A DNA stretch of 64,000 bases from Arthrobacter sp. 31Y (GCF_000526335.1 NZ_JAFW01000001.1:4908073-4972072); one strand, 5' to 3'. Counted from the stretch's first letter, positions 35,208-45,721 are shown. The notes: generated from the letters alone by a model not told the origin. Numbers and translations are program-made.

Positions 35208-36138
35208 TTGTCTGGACTCTCCTCTGGCTGGTAAGTGGAAGTCCCATCGTAATCACTTCTCCGAAGACTTCGTCGGGGTCGAGCCGGCGGAGTTCTTCGG
35301 CGAGGCAGTCCTTGAGGCTTCTGCGGGGGAGGGTGATGCGTTGCGCGGGCTGGCCCGGTTGGGTCAGTTCTGCCACGGACAAGCCTGGACGGAAGAGCTG
35401 GACGTCACCACTTGCACGCGTCAGCCGGACACGGCGAATACCGGTACCTGCGGGGTCGGCCACAATCGTGACGGGAGCCTCCAGTGCCAGGCTGAGCCAA
35501 GCGGCCAGCAGCAAGGTGCTGGGGGAATCGGAGGCACCTTCAACGGCTACGGCGGAGACAGGGTCACTATCAACTTGGTCGAACACTGCTGCGAGTTGCA
35601 TGCGCCAGTTGGTCAGGCGGGTCCAGGCGAGGTCGGTGTCGCCGGCTTTGTACGTGGCGCGGATGTTCTCCAACGCCCGGCGGGGGTCGGGTTCGTTGGC
35701 CGAGTCGGTGATGCGGCGGTGCGCGATCCGGCCGATCGAGGTTTCACAGGCGCTTTCCGGGGCGCCGTGCGGCCACCACGCCACGATCGGCGCGTCCGGC
35801 AGGAGCAGGGCCGCGACCAGGGATTCGCTCTCGTGGGCCATGTGCCCGTGCCCGCGCAGCACGATGACCTCGGACGCTCCGGCGTCCCCACCCACCCGGA
35901 TCTGCGCGTCCAGACGGTCCGGTCCTTCAACACCGGCGTCGGCCAGGACAATGATCCGGCAGGGGTGTTCCCTACTGGCTTCATTGGCGGCCTCGATGGC
36001 TTCTTCTTCCTGCCCGGACTTCGTCACCACCACCAACGTCAACACACGACCCAGGGCGATCACACCGCCCTGCTCGCGCAGGGACATGATCTTCTTGGAA
36101 ATCTTGGAGGTAGTGGTATCGGGAAGATCTACAATCAT
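35197..36138 (-). CDS. opcA: Glucose-6-phosphate dehydrogenase assembly protein OpcA
   Basis: OpcA is needed for assembly and full activity of glucose-6-phosphate dehydrogenase in cyanobacteria and actinobacteria. The 313 residues show family features including VIALGRVLTLVVVT, the AWWPHGAPE motif near residue 118 and TNWRMQL. Its ATG overlaps the zwf stop by 4 bp (ATGA), so subunit and assembly factor are made together. Much of the gene is unusually GC- and CpG-rich, continuing the odd codon pattern of zwf. Confidence 0.95.
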   Translation of the reverse strand: MIVDLPDTTTSKISKKIMSLREQGGVIALGRVLTLVVVTKSGQEEEAIEAANEASREHPCRIIVLADAGVEGPDRLDAQIRVGGDAGASEVIVLRGHGHMAHESESLVAALLLPDAPIVAWWPHGAPESACETSIGRIAHRRITDSANEPDPRRALENIRATYKAGDTDLAWTRLTNWRMQLAAVFDQVDSDPVSAVAVEGASDSPSTLLLAAWLSLALEAPVTIVADPAGTGIRRVRLTRASGDVQLFRPGLSVAELTQPGQPAQRITLPRRSLKDCLAEELRRLDPDEVFGEVITMGLPLTSQRRVQTSAR

Positions 36139-37679
36139 GGCCTTCTCCAGGTTCGTCCGTCACGGGCCAGCAAGGCATCGGCCGAAGCCGGCCCCCAACT
36201 ACCCGGAGCGTAGGGTTGCGGTTGTTCATCGAGCCCGGCCCAGTACTCCTCGAACGGGTCAAGGATCTTCCAGGACAACTCCACTTCCTGATGCCGCGGG
36301 AACAGCGGCGGCTCACCCAACAACACATCCAGGATCAGACGTTCGTAGGCTTCGGGACTGGACTCGGTAAAGGAATGGCCATAGCCGAAGTCCATGGTCA
36401 CATCACGGACTTCCATCTGCGTGCCCGGAACCTTGGACCCGAACCGGATCGTGGCACCCTCATCGGGCTGGACCCGGATCACCACCGCGTTCTGACCAAA
36501 GTCATCCTCACCATGATCACGGAACAACAGGTTCGGTGCCCGCTTGAACACCACCGCGATCTCAGTCACGCGCCGGCCCAGCCGCTTACCCGCGCGCAGG
36601 TAAAACGGCACACCATTCCAACGCCGGGTGTTGATATCCACCCGGATCGCCGCGAACGTCTCAGTCTTCGAATCAGCCGGGATACCATCCTCATCCAAAT
36701 ACCCCAGGACTTCCTCCCCGCCCTGCCACCCACCGGTGAACTGACCCCGGGCCGAATGCGTGGACAAATCCTCGGGCAGCTTGACCGCGGCGAGGACCTT
36801 TTCCTTCTCCGCCCGCAAATCATCGGCATTAAACGAAATGGGCTCTTCCATCGCCGTCAACGCCAGCAACTGGAGCAAGTGGTTCTGGATCACGTCACGG
36901 GCAGCACCCACACCGTCGTAATACCCCGCACGCCCACCCGTACCAATATCCTCGGCCATGGTGATCTGGACATGGTCCACGTAATTGGCGTTCCACAACG
37001 GCTCGAACAACTGGTTCGCGAAACGCAACGCCAGAATGTTCTGCACCGTCTCCTTACCCAGGTAATGATCAATCCGGAACACCGCATCAGCCGGGAACAC
37101 CGACTCCACAATGTCGTTGAGCTGCCGGGCCGACTCAAGATCATGCCCGAACGGCTTCTCAATCACCACACGACGCCACTGACCCGGCTTCGCCTGCGCC
37201 AAACCATGCTTGGACAGCTGCCGGCAGACCTGCTCAAACGCCTTCGGCGGGATCGACAAATAGAACCCATGATTACCACGGGTACCGCGGGTCTCATCCA
37301 ACTCATCCAACACATCACCGAGGCGCTCGAAAGCGTCGTCGTCGTCGAACTCGCCCTGAACAAAACGGATACCCGAAGCGAGCTGCTCCCACACCGCTTC
37401 ATCAAACTTCGTCCGCGCATGGGCCTTCACGTTCTCCTTGACCTCAGCCGCGAAATCCGCGTTATCCCACTCCCGACGACCGAAACCCACCAAAGCAAAA
37501 CTCGGCGGCAACAAGCCACGATTAGCGAGGTCATAAACCGCCGGCATCAGCTTCTTACGGGCAAGATCACCAGTGACCCCGAAGAACACCAACGACGACG
37601 GCCCGGCAATACGGTTCAAACGACGATCCCGCGGATCCCGCAAAGGATTCCGGACAGTGCCGTTCCTAGATTCTGGCAT
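36135..37679 (-). CDS. zwf: Glucose-6-phosphate 1-dehydrogenase
   Basis: First oxidative step of the pentose-phosphate pathway, making NADPH. The 514 residues have the nucleotide motif GVTGDLA (34-40), the catalytic IDHYLGKE with His205, and the EKPFG motif. Length is normal. Codon usage differs sharply from pgi, tal and tkt: it favours GAG, GTG, TCG, GAT, CAT, ATT and TTG where the neighbours use GAA, GTC, TCC, GAC, CAC, ATC and CTG/CTC. This suggests replacement by DNA from a related lineage, though the operon position is native. Confidence 0.98.
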   Translation of the reverse strand: MPESRNGTVRNPLRDPRDRRLNRIAGPSSLVFFGVTGDLARKKLMPAVYDLANRGLLPPSFALVGFGRREWDNADFAAEVKENVKAHARTKFDEAVWEQLASGIRFVQGEFDDDDAFERLGDVLDELDETRGTRGNHGFYLSIPPKAFEQVCRQLSKHGLAQAKPGQWRRVVIEKPFGHDLESARQLNDIVESVFPADAVFRIDHYLGKETVQNILALRFANQLFEPLWNANYVDHVQITMAEDIGTGGRAGYYDGVGAARDVIQNHLLQLLALTAMEEPISFNADDLRAEKEKVLAAVKLPEDLSTHSARGQFTGGWQGGEEVLGYLDEDGIPADSKTETFAAIRVDINTRRWNGVPFYLRAGKRLGRRVTEIAVVFKRAPNLLFRDHGEDDFGQNAVVIRVQPDEGATIRFGSKVPGTQMEVRDVTMDFGYGHSFTESSPEAYERLILDVLLGEPPLFPRHQEVELSWKILDPFEEYWAGLDEQPQPYAPGSWGPASADALLARDGRTWRRP

Positions 37680-37694
37680 GTTTGGTTCTGTGCC

Positions 37695-39326
37695 TTAGCT
37701 TTCGAGTGCGCTGGCTTGTGTGGCCAAAGCAGAGACGAGTTCCTGGAGTTGGGCTACGCCCGCAGCGCGTTCGGTGAGGTGAAGACGCAGTACAGGACGG
37801 CCATGACCTTCCAGCACCTGGGCATCGCCCGAAGCCTGCGCGGCAATGAGCTGACCGAACGTGAAGGGGCGCTCAGGGATTTCGAGGTCGATGGATGATG
37901 CTGCAGTGATCTGCAGGAAGACTCCAATGGCCGGTCCACCCTTATGGAACTGGCCGGTGGAGTGCAGGAACCGCGGACCCCAACCGAACGTCACCGGGCG
38001 GCCGCTGACAGCGGCGAGTTCGTCCCGGATTCCTTCGAGCGGAGCGTGGGAGATGCGGTCCAAGTAGGCCTGGACGCTCAAATAACCGTCAGGGCCAAGC
38101 TGGGCGAGCAACGCCTGCACAGCTTCCGAGGCAGTCGAGGCGGAGCCGAGCCACTCACCGCCACGGACTTCCACTGCGCCGTCCGTGAAGGCAGACGGGG
38201 TGGGTTCGGGGCGGGCATCCAGCAGACCGCGCGCAGCCACCTTGGCGGCTTCGACGTCGGGCTGGTCGAACGGGTTGATGCCCAGAAGGCGTCCCGCTAC
38301 CGCGGTAGCAAATTCCCAGACGAACATCTGGGAAGGCAGCCCACCGGCAATTGCCACTTGATTGTCACGAAGTTCGACGTCGGCATCCGCGCCTACCAGC
38401 CGCACCACCAACACGTCCTCGGCACCGTTCAGGGCTTCCGGGGAATCGGGGCCGGCCACCACCGGCAGAACACCAGTGCCCAGCTTGCCCGTGGATTCGG
38501 CGATGAGTTGCTCGGCCCAGTCGGCGAAACCGACAATGCCCGAACCATCTTCCGCGATGACAATCTTGTTGCGCAGCGGGCTGGTACCACCCAGGGCAAT
38601 GCCCAGGGCCAGTCCGATGTTGTCAGCTGAGTCTTCGTTCAGGATCTCAGCTGCTTCCTCTGCCTCGTCCAGGAAAGCCTGGATGTCCACGCCGGCCAGC
38701 CCGCAGGGGACTAGACCGAAGGCAGTGAGCGCCGAGAAGCGTCCGCCAACGTTGGGGTCAGCATTGAACACGGCACGGTAGCCCGCCTCGCGGGAGGCTT
38801 TGTCCAGAGGTGAGCCGGGGTCCGTGACGATGATGATGCGGCTCTTGGCGTCGATACCGGCGTCGTTGAACGCCTTCTCGAACACGCGCCGCTGGGAGTC
38901 TGTCTCAACGGTGGAGCCCGACTTGGAAGAAACGACGATGGCCGTCTCTGCCAGCCGGTCCGTCAGGGCGGCAGTGACCTGTTCAGGGTCAGTGCTGTCC
39001 AGCACAGTCAGCTCGACGCCGGCGGTACCGGCAATAACCTCAGGAGCCAAGGAAGACCCACCCATGCCACAAAGGACAATGCGGGAAACTCCTTCGGCAC
39101 GGAGGGCATCACGAAGTGCCAGAATGTCCCCGACCAGTGCCTGGGATACGGTGGCGGCTTCTACCCAGCCAAGGCGTATCGCGGACTCGGACTCCGCGTC
39201 AGGGCCCCACAGGGTGTGGTCCCTCGCGAAAATCCGGGTTGCGATCTTTTCTTCGACCAGACCGTCAATATGCTGGGCGATTGCCTGCTGGGCGGCACCG
39301 CTGGCGTCGTAGCTGATTGTGCTCAT
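37695..39326 (-). CDS. pgi: Glucose-6-phosphate isomerase
   Basis: Interconverts glucose-6-phosphate and fructose-6-phosphate. The 543-residue protein is the actinobacterial type that in some genomes is fused to transaldolase; here the two are separate with 6 bp between them. SIS-domain motifs CGMGGSSLAPEVI (about 105-117) and SSKSGSTVETDSQRRVF are clear and place it in the sugar isomerase fold. A C-terminal region with LSVQAYLDR and FGWGPRFLHSTGQFHKGG completes the active site. Its place between tal and zwf links glycolysis and the pentose pathway in one operon. Confidence 0.95.
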   Translation of the reverse strand: MSTISYDASGAAQQAIAQHIDGLVEEKIATRIFARDHTLWGPDAESESAIRLGWVEAATVSQALVGDILALRDALRAEGVSRIVLCGMGGSSLAPEVIAGTAGVELTVLDSTDPEQVTAALTDRLAETAIVVSSKSGSTVETDSQRRVFEKAFNDAGIDAKSRIIIVTDPGSPLDKASREAGYRAVFNADPNVGGRFSALTAFGLVPCGLAGVDIQAFLDEAEEAAEILNEDSADNIGLALGIALGGTSPLRNKIVIAEDGSGIVGFADWAEQLIAESTGKLGTGVLPVVAGPDSPEALNGAEDVLVVRLVGADADVELRDNQVAIAGGLPSQMFVWEFATAVAGRLLGINPFDQPDVEAAKVAARGLLDARPEPTPSAFTDGAVEVRGGEWLGSASTASEAVQALLAQLGPDGYLSVQAYLDRISHAPLEGIRDELAAVSGRPVTFGWGPRFLHSTGQFHKGGPAIGVFLQITAASSIDLEIPERPFTFGQLIAAQASGDAQVLEGHGRPVLRLHLTERAAGVAQLQELVSALATQASALES

Positions 39327-39332
39327 AGTGGG

Positions 39333-40451
39333 TTAGGAAGCCTTCCGTGCGGTGACGAGTGCGCCTTCAACGTCGGCGAGGAGTTCCTTCCAGGAGCCCA
39401 CGAACTTCTCAAGGCCTTCGGTCTCGAGGAGGGTGACGACGTCGTTGTAAGAGACGCCGAGGGCTTCGAGGGCGTTGAGGGTCTCGTTCGCTTCGTCGTA
39501 GGTGCCGGTGATGGTGTCGCCGGTGACTACTCCGTGGTCGAACGTGGCGTCGAGCGTCTTTTCCGGCATGGTGTTGACCACGCCGGCTGCAACAAGTTCG
39601 GTCACGTAGAGGGTGTCCGGGTACGCCGGGTCCTTCACGCCGGTGGATGCCCACAGGGGACGCTGGGGGAGGGCGCCGGCTTCTGCCAGCACTGCCCAGC
39701 GTTCGGTGGAGAAGAGCTCTTCGTAGACCTGGTAAGCCAGGCGGGCGTTAGCGACGCCAGCTTTGCCCTTCAATGCCTTGGCTTCATCGGTGCCGATGGC
39801 GTCAAGGCGCTTGTCGATTTCCGAGTCAACGCGGGACACGAAGAATGAAGCCACGGAGTGGATCTTGGAGAGGTCGTGGCCGTTCTCCTTGGCCTGCTCA
39901 AGGCCGGACTGGAAGGCGTTGATGACCGCGCGGTAGCGCTCCAAGGAGAAGATCAGCGTCACGTTGACGCTGATGCCCTCGGCCAAGGTAGCCGTGATGG
40001 CTTCGAGGCCTTCCAAGGTTGCCGGGATCTTGATGTGGACATTGTCCTTGTTGACCTTGGCGTAAAGGTGCTTGGCCTCTGCGATGGTACCGGCGGTGTC
40101 CCAGGCAAGGCGGGGGTCCACCTCGATGGAGACGCGGCCATCCACGCCATTGGTTGCGGCTGCAACCGGCGCGAAAAGATCGCAGGCGTCGGCGACGTCC
40201 GTAGTGGTGATTTCGAAAATGGTCTCTTCGACGCTGGCGCCGGCTGCGGCCTGCGCTGCGATGGTGGCGTCGTAGTCCGTGCCGGAAGTGATGGCGGCGT
40301 GGAAGATGGACGGGTTGGTGGTTACACCAACCACGTTCTTTTCGTCGATGAGCTTCTGCAGGGTGCCTGTGTCCAGGCGGGTGCGGGAGAGGTCATCGAG
40401 CCAGATGGAAACGCCGGCGTCAGAGAGCTGCTGCGTGGGAGTGCTAGACAT
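39333..40451 (-). CDS. tal: Transaldolase
   Basis: Non-oxidative pentose-phosphate enzyme moving a dihydroxyacetone unit between sugar phosphates through a Schiff base. The 372 residues carry GVTTNPSIF (42-50), the VDPRLAWD motif and the catalytic Lys141 in [11 protein letters not shown] 40451 (MSSTPTQQL) is chosen because AGGAGA precedes it; the frame stays open upstream but reads as tkt's 3' end in another frame. It is 34 bp after tkt. Confidence 0.97.
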   Translation of the reverse strand: MSSTPTQQLSDAGVSIWLDDLSRTRLDTGTLQKLIDEKNVVGVTTNPSIFHAAITSGTDYDATIAAQAAAGASVEETIFEITTTDVADACDLFAPVAAATNGVDGRVSIEVDPRLAWDTAGTIAEAKHLYAKVNKDNVHIKIPATLEGLEAITATLAEGISVNVTLIFSLERYRAVINAFQSGLEQAKENGHDLSKIHSVASFFVSRVDSEIDKRLDAIGTDEAKALKGKAGVANARLAYQVYEELFSTERWAVLAEAGALPQRPLWASTGVKDPAYPDTLYVTELVAAGVVNTMPEKTLDATFDHGVVTGDTITGTYDEANETLNALEALGVSYNDVVTLLETEGLEKFVGSWKELLADVEGALVTARKAS

Positions 40452-40485
40452 GTGAATTTTTCTCCTGTGAGAGGGAAACAGACTG

Positions 40486-42612
40486 TTATGCGTTCGAGTC
40501 TGCGAGGGAGTCTTTGGCAGCGGCGGCAACGGCTTCGGCGGTGATGCCGAATTCGTTGAACAGGCGCTTGTAGTCGGCCGACGCGCCGAAGTGTTCCAGA
40601 GAGATGGAACGACCTGCGTCGCCGACGAATTCCTTCCAGCCGAGTGCGAGGCCGGCTTCAACGGAAACACGGGCCTTCACGGATGCCGGAAGTACGGACT
40701 CGCGGTAGGCCTCGTCCTGCTTGTTGAACCACTCAACACACGGCATGGACACAACGCGGGCTGCGATGCCTTCAGCCTGAAGGGCTTCGCGGGCCTGCAC
40801 TGCGAGCTGGACCTCCGAGCCGGTCCCGATCAGGATGACCTGCGCGTCAACGGTTTCGCCGTCCTTGGAGGCTTCGGCCAGGACGTAGCCACCCTTGGCC
40901 ACACCGGCGGTGGAACCGAAGGTGTCACCGGTTGCTTCGCCTTCGCCGCGTGCGTAGGTGGGGATGTTCTGGCGGGTCAGGACAATGCCGGCCGGGTTCT
41001 CGTGGTTCTCCAGCATGACCTTCCATGCCGCGGAGACCTCGTTGGCATCACCGGGACGGACAACGTCCAGGCCCGGGATGGCACGCAGGGAAGCGAGCTG
41101 CTCCACCGGCTGGTGGGTGGGGCCGTCTTCGCCCAGGCCGATGGAGTCGTGCGTCCAGACGTACAGGGACGGGACACCCATCAGCGCACCGAGGCGGATG
41201 GCCGGGCGCTGGTAGTCGCTGAAGATCAGGAACGTGCCGGAGAAGGCGCGGGTACGGCCGTGCAGGGAGATGCCATTCACGATCGACGCGGCAGCGTGCT
41301 CACGGATACCGAAGTGCAGAACGCGGCCGTACGGGTTGCCCTTCCAGGCATCCGTGGAGCGCGACGCCGGAATGAACGACGGCGAACCTTCGATGGTGGT
41401 GTTGTTGGACTCCGCGAGGTCAGCCGAACCGCCCCAGAGCTCCGGAAGAACCGGACCGATTGCGTTCAGGACCTTGCCCGAGGCTGCCCGGGTGGAAACG
41501 TCCTTGCCGGCTTCGAACACGGGAAGCGCGGCGTCGATGCCCACGGGGAGCTTCTTCGCCTCAACACGCTCCAGCAGGGCAGCAGCGTCGGGGTTGGCTG
41601 ACTGCCATGCCTCGAACGAGGTCTGCCAGGCTGCGCGGGACTCGGCGCCGCGGTCCAGGACCTTGCGGGCGTGGGCCAGGACTTCCTCGTCAACGTCGAA
41701 GGACTTTGCCGGATCGAAACCGAGCACGCTCTTCAACGCTGCAACTTCCTCGGCGCCCAGTGCGGAACCGTGGATCTTGCCCGTGTTCTGCTTCTTCGGT
41801 GCCGGGTAGCCAATGATGGTACGCAGCGAGATGATGGACGGCTTGTTCGTCTCTGCCTTTGCTGCCTGCAGCGCGGAGTACAGTTCCTGAACGTCTTCGA
41901 CGTAGTCGCCGGTCTTGGTCCAGTCAACGCGCTGGGTGTGCCAGCCATAGGCTTCGTATCGCTTGAGGACGTCTTCGGTGAAGGCAATGTCGGTGTCGTC
42001 TTCGATGGAGATGTGGTTCTCGTCGTAGATCACTACGAGGTTGCCCAGTTCCTGGTGGCCGGCAAGCGAGGACGCCTCGGACGTCACACCTTCCTGCAGG
42101 TCGCCGTCGGAAGCGATCACCCAGATGGTGTGGTCGAACGGCGACTCGCCGGCGGGAGCATCGGCGTCGAACAGGCCGCGTTGGCGACGCTGGGAGTAAG
42201 CGAAACCAACAGCGGAAGCCAAGCCCTGGCCCAGCGGGCCTGTGGTGATTTCCACACCGGCGGTGTGCTTGTACTCGGGGTGTCCCGGGGTCAGTGAACC
42301 CCAGGTACGCAGCGCCTCAAGGTCCTTCAGTTCCAGCCCGTAACCGGAAAGGAACAGCTGGATGTAAAGGGTCAGCGAGGTGTGACCGGGGGACAGGACG
42401 AACCGGTCACGGCCAATCCAATCCGGGTTCTTGGGGTCATGGCGCATCAGCTTCTGGAACAGCAGGTACGCTGCCGGAGCCAAGCTCATCGCCGTACCAG
42501 GGTGGCCGTTGCCGACCTTCTCCACGGCGTCAGCGGCCAACACGCGAACGGTGTCAACTGCCTTCTTGTCCAGATCGGTCCATGACAGTTCTTGCTCTTC
42601 CAAATGTGGCAC
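40486..42612 (-). CDS. tkt: Transketolase
   Basis: Thiamine-diphosphate enzyme that moves two-carbon units in the pentose-phosphate pathway. From GTG 42612 the protein is 708 residues. It shows the N-terminal [11 protein letters not shown], the TPP motif [13 protein letters not shown] with its Mg2+-binding residues, [15 protein letters not shown] in the pyrimidine domain, and a C-terminal domain. GAGGGG lies 10 nt before the GTG; an upstream frame extension lacks family similarity. It is the first gene of the six-gene operon. Confidence 0.97.
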   Translation of the reverse strand: MPHLEEQELSWTDLDKKAVDTVRVLAADAVEKVGNGHPGTAMSLAPAAYLLFQKLMRHDPKNPDWIGRDRFVLSPGHTSLTLYIQLFLSGYGLELKDLEALRTWGSLTPGHPEYKHTAGVEITTGPLGQGLASAVGFAYSQRRQRGLFDADAPAGESPFDHTIWVIASDGDLQEGVTSEASSLAGHQELGNLVVIYDENHISIEDDTDIAFTEDVLKRYEAYGWHTQRVDWTKTGDYVEDVQELYSALQAAKAETNKPSIISLRTIIGYPAPKKQNTGKIHGSALGAEEVAALKSVLGFDPAKSFDVDEEVLAHARKVLDRGAESRAAWQTSFEAWQSANPDAAALLERVEAKKLPVGIDAALPVFEAGKDVSTRAASGKVLNAIGPVLPELWGGSADLAESNNTTIEGSPSFIPASRSTDAWKGNPYGRVLHFGIREHAAASIVNGISLHGRTRAFSGTFLIFSDYQRPAIRLGALMGVPSLYVWTHDSIGLGEDGPTHQPVEQLASLRAIPGLDVVRPGDANEVSAAWKVMLENHENPAGIVLTRQNIPTYARGEGEATGDTFGSTAGVAKGGYVLAEASKDGETVDAQVILIGTGSEVQLAVQAREALQAEGIAARVVSMPCVEWFNKQDEAYRESVLPASVKARVSVEAGLALGWKEFVGDAGRSISLEHFGASADYKRLFNEFGITAEAVAAAAKDSLADSNA

Positions 42613-43040
42613 GAAAACCGAGCCCCTCTCTGTGCTGACGGCAGGCGTACGGACACGGCACGCAGGAAGCACAGGATGGCGCCCGCTGCAATGTGTCTAC
42701 CAGCCGTTCACCATTGAAACGTTGATCTCTCATCCAGACGCACGGATATCCGAGAATACGGTTTCCCGGATCGTCAACGTGTGCTGATCTGCTCAACAGC
42801 TTAGCCCTAAACGTGTCATGGAACTCAGGGAATCCCACTAACTGGACAGAAATTCCCTTATATGAATCACCATGGCCCGGCGAAGGAGTGAAGATTCTGA
42901 AACATTGACGAATTTTGCGGACAACGGGCCACTTCCGGCCACGGTATGATATTTGGAGGCCACCAGCGGTTCATGCGCCCGTGTTTGCTTTCGACAACAG
43001 GGACGGCAGCCGCTGTGAGAACCCCAGAGCATAGAACAGA
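42613..43040. other. Divergent tkt/ctaB intergenic region
   Basis: These 428 bp hold no gene I can support. For ctaB there is a -10 TATGAT (42945-42950), giving a leader of about 85 nt. For tkt a minus-strand TTGACG (42772-42777) and TATTCT (42753-42758) are only 13 bp apart, which is too short for a normal promoter. A 10-bp palindrome CGGATATCCG (42743-42752) lies in the same stretch. Confidence 0.5.
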
Positions 43041-44003
43041 GTGACTGCCGCCGTGAGCACAACTGATACGCCCGTCAACGCGTCCCCGGCCCGGGGAAGC
43101 CTTGGAATGTCCCGTAAGTTCAAGGCGTATCTGGCACTGACCAAACCCCGTGTCATCGAACTGCTCCTGGTCAGTACCCTGCCCACCATGATCTTCGCCC
43201 AGCGCGGCTTCCCGTCCATCGGCCTGATCCTGGCCACCCTCGTAGGTGGCGCTTTCGCTGCGGGCAGTGCTGGTGTCTTCAACTGCTACATCGACCGCGA
43301 CATCGACAAACTGATGCACCGTACCGAAAAGCGTCCGCTGGTCACCGGTGAAGTAACTCCTCGAGAAGCCCTCATCTTCGCTTGGATTCTCGGGGCGGCA
43401 TCGATCGCCATACTGTGGTTCGGTGCCAACCCTCTGTCGGCCTGGCTCGGCCTCGGCGCCATCGTCTTCTACGTAGTCATCTACACCATGATCCTGAAGC
43501 GCCGCACGGCCCAGAACATTGTGTGGGGCGGAGCAGCGGGATGTTTCCCGGTCCTGATCGCCTGGGCCGCTGTCACCAACACTGTCGAGTGGCCCGCAAT
43601 CGTGCTCTTCATGGTGATCTTCCTGTGGACGCCTCCGCATTACTGGCCCCTGTCCATGCGCTACGGCGAGGACTACCGCAACGCCAAAGTGCCTATGCTT
43701 GGCGCCATCGCCGGCGCCAAAGTGGTCTCAGTCCAGGTTGTCCTGTACGCCTGGGCCATGGTTGCCTGCTCGTTGCTGATGGTGCCCGTTGGTGGGGCTG
43801 GCTGGGTCTACACAATCGTCGCCGTAGCCGCCGGGGCCTGGTTCCTCTACGAAAGCCACGCTCTGTACAAGCGCGCACAGGGTGGCGACGTTTCCAACAA
43901 GGGTGCCATGAAGGTCTTCCACGGCTCCATCAGCTACCTGACATTGCTCTTCATCGCATTGGCCGTTGACCCCTTCATTGGCTCAGCGATCGTCGGAGGC
44001 TAG
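43041..44003 (+). CDS. ctaB: Protoheme IX farnesyltransferase (heme O synthase)
   Basis: Membrane prenyltransferase that adds farnesyl to heme B, giving heme O for the cytochrome oxidase. The 320 residues contain about nine hydrophobic segments, the first Asp-rich motif [15 protein letters not shown] with KRPLVTG, and the second block [29 protein letters not shown] 43041 is the first start; a GTG 12 bp later (MSTTDTP) is an alternative. Heme A synthase is encoded 0.7 kb away on the other strand. Confidence 0.96.
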   Translation: MTAAVSTTDTPVNASPARGSLGMSRKFKAYLALTKPRVIELLLVSTLPTMIFAQRGFPSIGLILATLVGGAFAAGSAGVFNCYIDRDIDKLMHRTEKRPLVTGEVTPREALIFAWILGAASIAILWFGANPLSAWLGLGAIVFYVVIYTMILKRRTAQNIVWGGAAGCFPVLIAWAAVTNTVEWPAIVLFMVIFLWTPPHYWPLSMRYGEDYRNAKVPMLGAIAGAKVVSVQVVLYAWAMVACSLLMVPVGGAGWVYTIVAVAAGAWFLYESHALYKRAQGGDVSNKGAMKVFHGSISYLTLLFIALAVDPFIGSAIVGG

Positions 44004-44030
44004 CCTCCGCGGTACGGCAAGTCTTCAAAC

Positions 44031-44076
44031 AAAAGCGCGACGTCGGCACTCACCTGAGTGCCGACGTCGCGCTTTT
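44031..44076. terminator. Bidirectional terminator, 22-bp perfect arms
   Basis: Arms 44031-44052 and 44055-44076 are exact reverse complements including AAAA at the left and TTTT at the right, so each strand gives a GC-rich stem followed by a U-run. It separates ctaB from the convergent TOPRIM gene. Confidence 0.9.
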
Positions 44077-44097
44077 CCTTCCCCCAAGAACGCTCGC

Positions 44098-44646
44098 TCA
44101 CATGGCGAAAGATGCAACCAAACGAGCCAATGGGGGCGGCGCCTTTCCGGCCGGTAATGCGGAAACCAACAGTGGCGCGTATCGGATCTTGTTTCCGCTG
44201 CGTCCGCCGAAGAACCGCCGCAACTGCGCTTCCACTGGCCGCTCCCGCAGTGAAGGCTGTCGTTGCAGGCGCTCGAACGACGCGAGCTCACCCTGGTCCG
44301 CGATGACACCGAGCACGGCGTCAACGCCCAGGCAACGGATGAGTTCGTCCTCGAGATCAGCATCACAGATTTGAAACCCCAGCTCCTCCAATGGACCCGA
44401 ACCCATACCTGCCCTGTATAGTGCGCGGGCAATTCCCCGGGACTCCCGTGAATCGCAGAGGCCCAGCAAGCGGTGCCCGGCGCCATTCGGGCCGTAGCGA
44501 TCAAGGAAGTGGACGATGCTCGTGGCACCGCCCATCTGCACCACCGAAACGGAACCCGCCGCGAGGTCGTGTCCGAGTCGGCCTGCCAGCGTTTCAACCG
44601 CCAAGCGGTCACTTTCGCCCTCTACCAGCACTGTTGTCGACTGCAT
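44098..44646 (-). CDS. Stand-alone TOPRIM-domain protein
   Basis: I recognise only a TOPRIM/OLD-like fold: VLVEGESDRLAVETLA at residues 6-21 (Glu9 as the likely general base) and LLGLCDSRE at 60-68. The usual DxD metal motif reads DSR here, so catalytic competence is uncertain. With ATG 44646 the protein has 182 residues, too short for a primase or topoisomerase. It resembles the C-terminal domain of OLD-family nucleases without an ATPase. It sits between ctaB and ctaA and ends at the shared terminator. Function unknown. Confidence 0.65.
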   Translation of the reverse strand: MQSTTVLVEGESDRLAVETLAGRLGHDLAAGSVSVVQMGGATSIVHFLDRYGPNGAGHRLLGLCDSRESRGIARALYRAGMGSGPLEELGFQICDADLEDELIRCLGVDAVLGVIADQGELASFERLQRQPSLRERPVEAQLRRFFGGRSGNKIRYAPLLVSALPAGKAPPPLARLVASFAM

Positions 44647-44728
44647 TGGACCAGTATGCCGGACGCCCTCATGGGCCCCTGGCTGAGCGCACAAGGCCAC
44701 GAAATGTCAGGAAACGAAGGTAGCGGAA

Positions 44729-45673
44729 CTACCTGGCCGGGCTGTGCTTCGCTACGTCGGCCGCGTTGGTGGCCGCGCTCATCAGCACTGCTGCACCGAA
44801 CATGTGTGCACCAACCAACAGAGCCGGGATGCCGTTGTAGTACTGGGTAAAGCCGATGACAGCCTGAAGCAGGGTTACACCCAACAAGAGGTACGCCGCC
44901 GTGCGGAACGGTCCGCCAATCTTGTAGCGCACCACCAAGAACACTGCGAGCAACGTTCCGGCGGTGATGAGGTAAGCAGGGACAGCGTGGATGTGCGAGA
45001 AGAGGTCCCAGTCGAGATCGTTGCGGGGCGCATCTGCATCTCCGGCATGTGGCCCGGCTCCCGTAACAACGACGCCCAACATCACCGAAAGTGCCGAGAA
45101 AACTGCAACAGCGAGCATCAAAGGGCGGGCGACCGAAGGAAGGGACGGCAGGGTGCGGTTCATGAAGCGGCCGGTCCGCCCGTAGGCCCTGTTAACAAGA
45201 AGTGTTGCAAACACCACCAAGGCCATGGAGACAAGGAAGTGCAGGCCTACAACCCAGGGGTTGAGGCCGGACAGCACGGTGATTCCACCGATCACAGCCT
45301 GCGCCGGGATGCTGGCAAGCAGTCCCAAGGCGAGCATGAAGAGGTCTCGGCGCTCCTTGCGAAGGTTCCACAAGTACACCAACATCATGGCGGCAACAGC
45401 GGCGAGGGCGAAGGTCAACAGGCGGTTGCCGAATTCTATGAACCCATGAATGCCCATCTCCGGAGTGTTGACCAACGAGTCGCTGGTGCAGCGCGGCCAC
45501 GTCGGGCAACCCAGGCCGGAGGCGGTAAGTCGCACGGCGCCACCTGTCACCACCAAGACTGTCTGCCCAATGAGTGAGAACAATGCCAGGCGGCGTACGG
45601 TCTTGTTGACCTCGGTCGGCAGCTTGGACGTCAATCGCTGGACGGTTTTCGGTAGGCGCGATGCCGTGCTCAC
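44729..45673 (-). CDS. ctaA: Heme A synthase
   Basis: Oxidises the C8 methyl of heme O to give heme A for the aa3 oxidase. The 314 residues hold eight hydrophobic segments in two four-helix halves. Conserved histidines are visible in GIHGFIEFGNR, LHFLVSMAL, FSHIHAVPAY and VGAHMFGAA. The extracytoplasmic loop GLGCPTWPRC carries the cysteine pair seen in Gram-positive CtaA. It lies 48 bp downstream of the ABC permease, so the exporter and ctaA are probably one operon. Confidence 0.95.
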   Translation of the reverse strand: MSTASRLPKTVQRLTSKLPTEVNKTVRRLALFSLIGQTVLVVTGGAVRLTASGLGCPTWPRCTSDSLVNTPEMGIHGFIEFGNRLLTFALAAVAAMMLVYLWNLRKERRDLFMLALGLLASIPAQAVIGGITVLSGLNPWVVGLHFLVSMALVVFATLLVNRAYGRTGRFMNRTLPSLPSVARPLMLAVAVFSALSVMLGVVVTGAGPHAGDADAPRNDLDWDLFSHIHAVPAYLITAGTLLAVFLVVRYKIGGPFRTAAYLLLGVTLLQAVIGFTQYYNGIPALLVGAHMFGAAVLMSAATNAADVAKHSPAR

Positions 45674-45721
45674 AGTTTTCTCACTTCTCAGTTCTGCGTT
45701 GGTGGTTGGTACCTGGATTGG

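Noticed and set aside
42753..42777. TTGACG/TATTCT pair as the tkt promoter
   Set aside because: The 13-bp spacer is too short for a sigma-70-type promoter; listed only as content of the intergenic region.
42867..43640. 257-codon open frame opposite ctaB
   Set aside because: His/Gln/Asp-rich antisense composition with no homology; ctaB is clear on the other strand.
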